Part shown: in pieces, positions 6,667 through 8,418 of the stretch
Numbering within the stretch: position 1 is the first letter of the stretch
Layout of the letters: every line of letters begins with the position of its first letter
Source of the DNA: Thermodesulfovibrionales bacterium
GTDB taxonomy: Bacteria > Nitrospirota > Thermodesulfovibrionia > Thermodesulfovibrionales > UBA1546
DNA: 8,418 nucleotides
NCBI GenBank assembly: GCA_030018605.1
Contig: JASEHP010000060.1
Span: 1-8,418, forward strand
Direction: 5' to 3'
Made by a program: the position numbers and the translations under genes
The notes under the pieces: model-generated
Database searches by the model: none
Seen by the model: the letters and a program-made list of their open reading frames with translations, nothing else
Told to the model about the DNA's origin: nothing

Positions 6667-7788
6667 ATGGGGATTTTTGAATTCATATACTATCTCGGGT
6701 ACTCAGCAAAAAAGCATTATTCCCTGAAAAGTCAGAAACGGCTTCCGCATAAGGTAATCAGCATAGGCAATATCACTGCCGGAGGCACAGGGAAGACGCC
6801 TGCTGTGATTGCAATTGCAGAAGAGGCTAAGAAGAGAGGTTTCTATCCAATAATACTTACAAGGGGATACAAGGGAAAGGCGAAAGGGCCGTGCTTTGTG
6901 AAAGACCGTAATGCGTTATCCGTAATGCGTAATAGGTTAAAAAATGAAGTAAACGCATCACGCATCACGCATCACGCATCACGCCTTTATGGAGATGAGC
7001 CCCTGTTAATGTCCGAGACATTAAAGGATGTTCCTGTTGTGAAATGTGCTGACAGATACAAAGGCGGAATGTTTGCGATTGAATCTCCCGATGCACTGAT
7101 TCACTCTCCTCAGCGAGTCGACCGAGGCGACCGATTCACTCTCCTCGGCGAGTCGCCCGAGGCGACCGATTCAGCGATTCTTTTCATCCTTGACGACGGC
7201 TTCCAGCACTGGCACCTCTTCAGGGATAAAAACATTCTGCTCATAGACGCTGAGAATCCCTTTGACAACAGGCGGCTTCTGCCTGTCGGATTGCTGAGAG
7301 AGCCTCTGAAGGAAATAGAAAGGGCAGATATTATAGTCGTGACAAAAACAGGCGATATTCGTCAGGCAATGATTGAAGACATCGTCGGAGAAATAAAGAG
7401 CTATAACTCAAAGGCGCCGGTATATCTTTCTACGCATAGGCCGTCAGGATTTGTGAATTTGAGAGGGGAAATAATGCCGATTGAATGGGCAAAGGATAAA
7501 ATTTTTTTTGCATTCTGCGGCATAGGCAGCCCTGAATCATTCAAAAAAACTGTCTTGTCAGCAGGCTGCAGCCTCGAAGGCATTAAAAAATACAGCGACC
7601 ATTACACTTATAAACAAGAGGACATTGAAGACATCATTAAAGAGGCAAAAACAGGCAATGCAGACTGGATTGTTACAACAGAAAAAGACATGGTTAGGCT
7701 TAGAGGCATGCGTTTGCCGGAAAATCTTGTTGCTCTTTCAATCAGGATTGCAATTAATGGTGAGTTTTATGATGAGGTGTTTAAATGA
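6667..7788 (+). CDS. lpxK: Tetraacyldisaccharide 4'-kinase LpxK, with two in-frame repeat insertions
   Basis: LpxK is a membrane-associated P-loop kinase that phosphorylates the 4' position of the lipid A disaccharide to give lipid IVA. Blocks in order are VISIGNITAGGTGKTP (30-45, Walker A with Lys43), ILTRGYKG (63-70), YGDEPLLMS (108-116), CADRYKGG (127-134), ILDDGFQHW (174-182), RLLPVGLLREPLKEI (203-217), FCGIGSPESF (283-292), DHYTY (311-315) and VTTEKDMVRL (336-345). All expected motifs are present, so the enzyme is probably active. At 373 residues it is well above the 315-330 usual for the family. The excess is explained by a 26-residue insert (81-106, heptamer repeats) between CFVKD and YGDEP, and one of about 28 residues (142-169, palindromic 35-bp units) between FAIES and the ILDDGFQH block. 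Without both it would be about 319 residues. It lies 5 nt after waaA and is the last gene on this strand here. Confidence 0.95.
   Translation: MGIFEFIYYLGYSAKKHYSLKSQKRLPHKVISIGNITAGGTGKTPAVIAIAEEAKKRGFYPIILTRGYKGKAKGPCFVKDRNALSVMRNRLKNEVNASRITHHASRLYGDEPLLMSETLKDVPVVKCADRYKGGMFAIESPDALIHSPQRVDRGDRFTLLGESPEATDSAILFILDDGFQHWHLFRDKNILLIDAENPFDNRRLLPVGLLREPLKEIERADIIVVTKTGDIRQAMIEDIVGEIKSYNSKAPVYLSTHRPSGFVNLRGEIMPIEWAKDKIFFAFCGIGSPESFKKTVLSAGCSLEGIKKYSDHYTYKQEDIEDIIKEAKTGNADWIVTTEKDMVRLRGMRLPENLVALSIRIAINGEFYDEVFK
6907..6984. repeat. 78-bp heptamer-repeat element inside lpxK with imperfectly complementary arms
   Basis: The left arm has heptamers GTAATGC (6908-6914), GTTATCC (6915-6921), GTAATGC (6922-6928) and GTAATAG (6929-6935). 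The right arm has four perfect ACGCATC units (6953-6980) plus ACGC (6981-6984). Read in reverse complement the right arm gives GTGATGC units, one base from GTAATGC, so the two arms can fold into a long imperfect hairpin around an A-rich centre. The block is exactly 26 codons and is read as residues 81-106 of LpxK (for example NASRITHHASR), between two conserved motifs. Confidence 0.8.
7098..7180. repeat. Two tandem 35-bp palindromic units inside lpxK, plus a partial third
   Basis: Unit 1 (7098-7132) and unit 2 (7133-7167) both run from GATTCACTCTCCTC to CGAGGCGACC and differ at two positions (A7112 and A7121 in unit 1). A partial third unit begins GATTCA at 7168. Because 35 is not a multiple of three, unit 1 is read as IHSPQRVDRGDRFT and unit 2 as LLGESPEATDS. 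Unit 2 contains the 40-bp core (7134-7173) identical to that in waaA (6236-6275), including the GTCGCC / GGCGAC hairpin. The right edge has CAGCGATTC (7172-7180), which is also at the left edge of the waaA copy (6223-6231). Confidence 0.88.
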
Positions 7789-7801
7789 CAGCGCTTCAAT
7801 A

Positions 7802-8344
7802 TTAAGATGACAGGATTTTTAGCCCGTTCCGGATATCTTTCCTGATAGCCTCAATCACATCGGGAGAACTCAGCGGCACATCTCCGAGTTCTTCTCTTAT
7901 GTCCTTTGTATCAATAGAATAAGCTCTGTTGTTGAGTCTGTGCTCGTAAAGGAAATCAACAGCAGGATTTCCTGCAATTAAAACAATAAGTGTCTCAGCC
8001 ATATTGCCAATGGGTTTTCTGTCGATATGGCTATGTTTGAAATAGGCATAAATAGTTGTCCCCTCATCCTCTTTTGATTTGATAGTCATGTCTCCTTCAG
8101 CCTCTTTTGCTGATTGAGATAGCAGGGATAATCCAAGACCTACCCTTCTTGTTGTGCGGCTTGTATAAAATGGATCTACAGCATTTTCGAGGACTTTTTC
8201 ACTCATGCCTTTACCGTTGTCTCTTATCTCAACAGATAGAATGTCTTTTCTTGTATCCTCTACAACTCTTATCTCGATTCTATTTGCACCGGCAGCAATA
8301 GAGTTTTCAACAATATCGAGTATGTGTAGCGAGAGGTCTTCCAT
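7802..8344 (-). CDS. Stand-alone histidine-kinase-like ATP-binding protein (HATPase_c) with a C-terminal extension
   Basis: This 180-residue soluble protein consists of a GHKL ATPase domain and little else. The N-box is DIVENSIAAGA (10-20, with Glu13 and Asn14), the G1 box DNGKGM (42-47), DPFYTSR (57-63) resembles the F-box region, and VGLGLSLL (68-75) is the G2 box. There is no dimerisation/phosphoacceptor helix, sensor or membrane segment, so it is not a complete sensor kinase. Residues 105-180 form a distinct tail (SHIDRKPIGNMAETLIVLI, then LGDVPLSSPDVIEAI). From memory, proteins with this layout and tail occur beside [FeFe]-hydrogenase and NuoE/F-like genes in Clostridia and Thermotogae; that link is inferred and the upstream neighbour is outside the window. 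ATG 8342-8344 has AGGA at 8350-8353 (5-nt spacing). The gene is convergent with lpxK, 13 nt between stops. An anti-sigma-factor kinase is the alternative. Confidence 0.85.
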   Translation of the reverse strand: MEDLSLHILDIVENSIAAGANRIEIRVVEDTRKDILSVEIRDNGKGMSEKVLENAVDPFYTSRTTRRVGLGLSLLSQSAKEAEGDMTIKSKEDEGTTIYAYFKHSHIDRKPIGNMAETLIVLIAGNPAVDFLYEHRLNNRAYSIDTKDIREELGDVPLSSPDVIEAIRKDIRNGLKILSS

Positions 8345-8384
8345 TAATGTCCTGTATTATTCAAAGGTAATTGTAAAAGTTTTG

Positions 8385-8404
8385 GCACCATTTTAAAATG
8401 GTGC
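8385..8404. promoter_or_regulatory. 20-bp perfect palindrome upstream of the HATPase gene, possible operator
   Basis: GCACCATTTT (8385-8394) is followed immediately by its exact reverse complement AAAATGGTGC (8395-8404), about 40 bp upstream of the minus-strand start codon. The position suits a regulator binding site. The GCACC / GGTGC half-sites resemble NtrC half-sites, but the centre is 10 nt rather than the usual 5, so I do not assign a regulator. With no room to see what lies beyond 8418, a hairpin at the end of another transcript is also possible. Confidence 0.5.
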
Positions 8405-8418
8405 AATGGATCTAAACA

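Noticed and set aside
6226..7180. CRISPR array or simple assembly duplication
   Set aside because: There are too few units, no regular unique spacers and no cas genes. The copies sit in different flanks and one differs at two bases, so a single assembly duplication does not explain them.
7786..7830. Possible terminator between lpxK and the convergent gene
   Set aside because: Only 13 nt separate the stop codons. No stem-loop with a T-run is visible, only a direct repeat of ATGACAG.
8385..8404. NtrC or sigma-54 regulatory site
   Set aside because: The half-sites look similar, but the centre is 10 nt instead of 5, and no GG-N10-GC type sigma-54 element is placed before the gene.

Overview
The window looks like a lipid A / inner-core LPS biosynthesis locus from a Gram-negative bacterium. 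Five proteins act directly in one pathway or its immediate precursor chemistry: a probable two-enzyme route to a diamino-sugar nucleotide, then LpxB, MsbA, WaaA (KdtA) and LpxK. Heavy use of ATA and AGG/AGA codons, moderate G+C, the lpxB-msbA-waaA-lpxK order and the style of dispersed palindromic and heptamer repeats suggest an uncultured Nitrospirota (Thermodesulfovibrio-like) or a deltaproteobacterial relative. That placement is inference; no marker gene here fixes the taxon.

Layout. Positions 1-246 hold no convincing full gene. They contain a small perfect inverted repeat (47-67), a nested inverted repeat (169-214), and a tiny possible leader ORF with a very strong Shine-Dalgarno that overlaps the start of the first gene. 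At 247-2275 lie a Gfo/Idh/MocA oxidoreductase and a DegT/DnrJ/EryC1 PLP aminotransferase, 19 nt apart. Next to lpxB, the best reading is a GnnA/GnnB-type pair that converts UDP-GlcNAc to its 3-amino-3-deoxy form, giving lipid A with a 2,3-diaminoglucose unit. A 231-nt spacer (2276-2506) is mostly a mosaic of short palindromes bounded by GTCATTCC / GGAATGAC words. From 2507 to 7788, lpxB, msbA, waaA and lpxK are packed with overlaps or a 5-nt gap: disaccharide synthesis, 4'-kinase, Kdo transfer and flipping of the finished core-lipid A. On the opposite strand (7802-8344), ending 13 nt from lpxK, is a stand-alone HATPase_c protein of a type I associate with [FeFe]-hydrogenase loci. A 20-bp perfect palindrome lies upstream of it.

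The most unusual feature is that waaA and lpxK have been invaded by repetitive DNA without losing their reading frames. Two palindromic, GC-rich elements share an identical 40-bp core, one in each gene. lpxK carries it as two tandem 35-bp units, read in two different frames. Heptamer repeats are also present: four ACGCATC units facing complementary-type GTAATGC heptamers in lpxK, and three GTCCCTC-type units in waaA. All fall in what look like variable loops between conserved catalytic blocks. Removing the two lpxK inserts brings the protein from 373 to about 319 residues, the normal family length. This resembles in principle the protein-coding palindromic elements known from Rickettsia (RPEs), but the sequence here is different and I do not recognise it as a described element.
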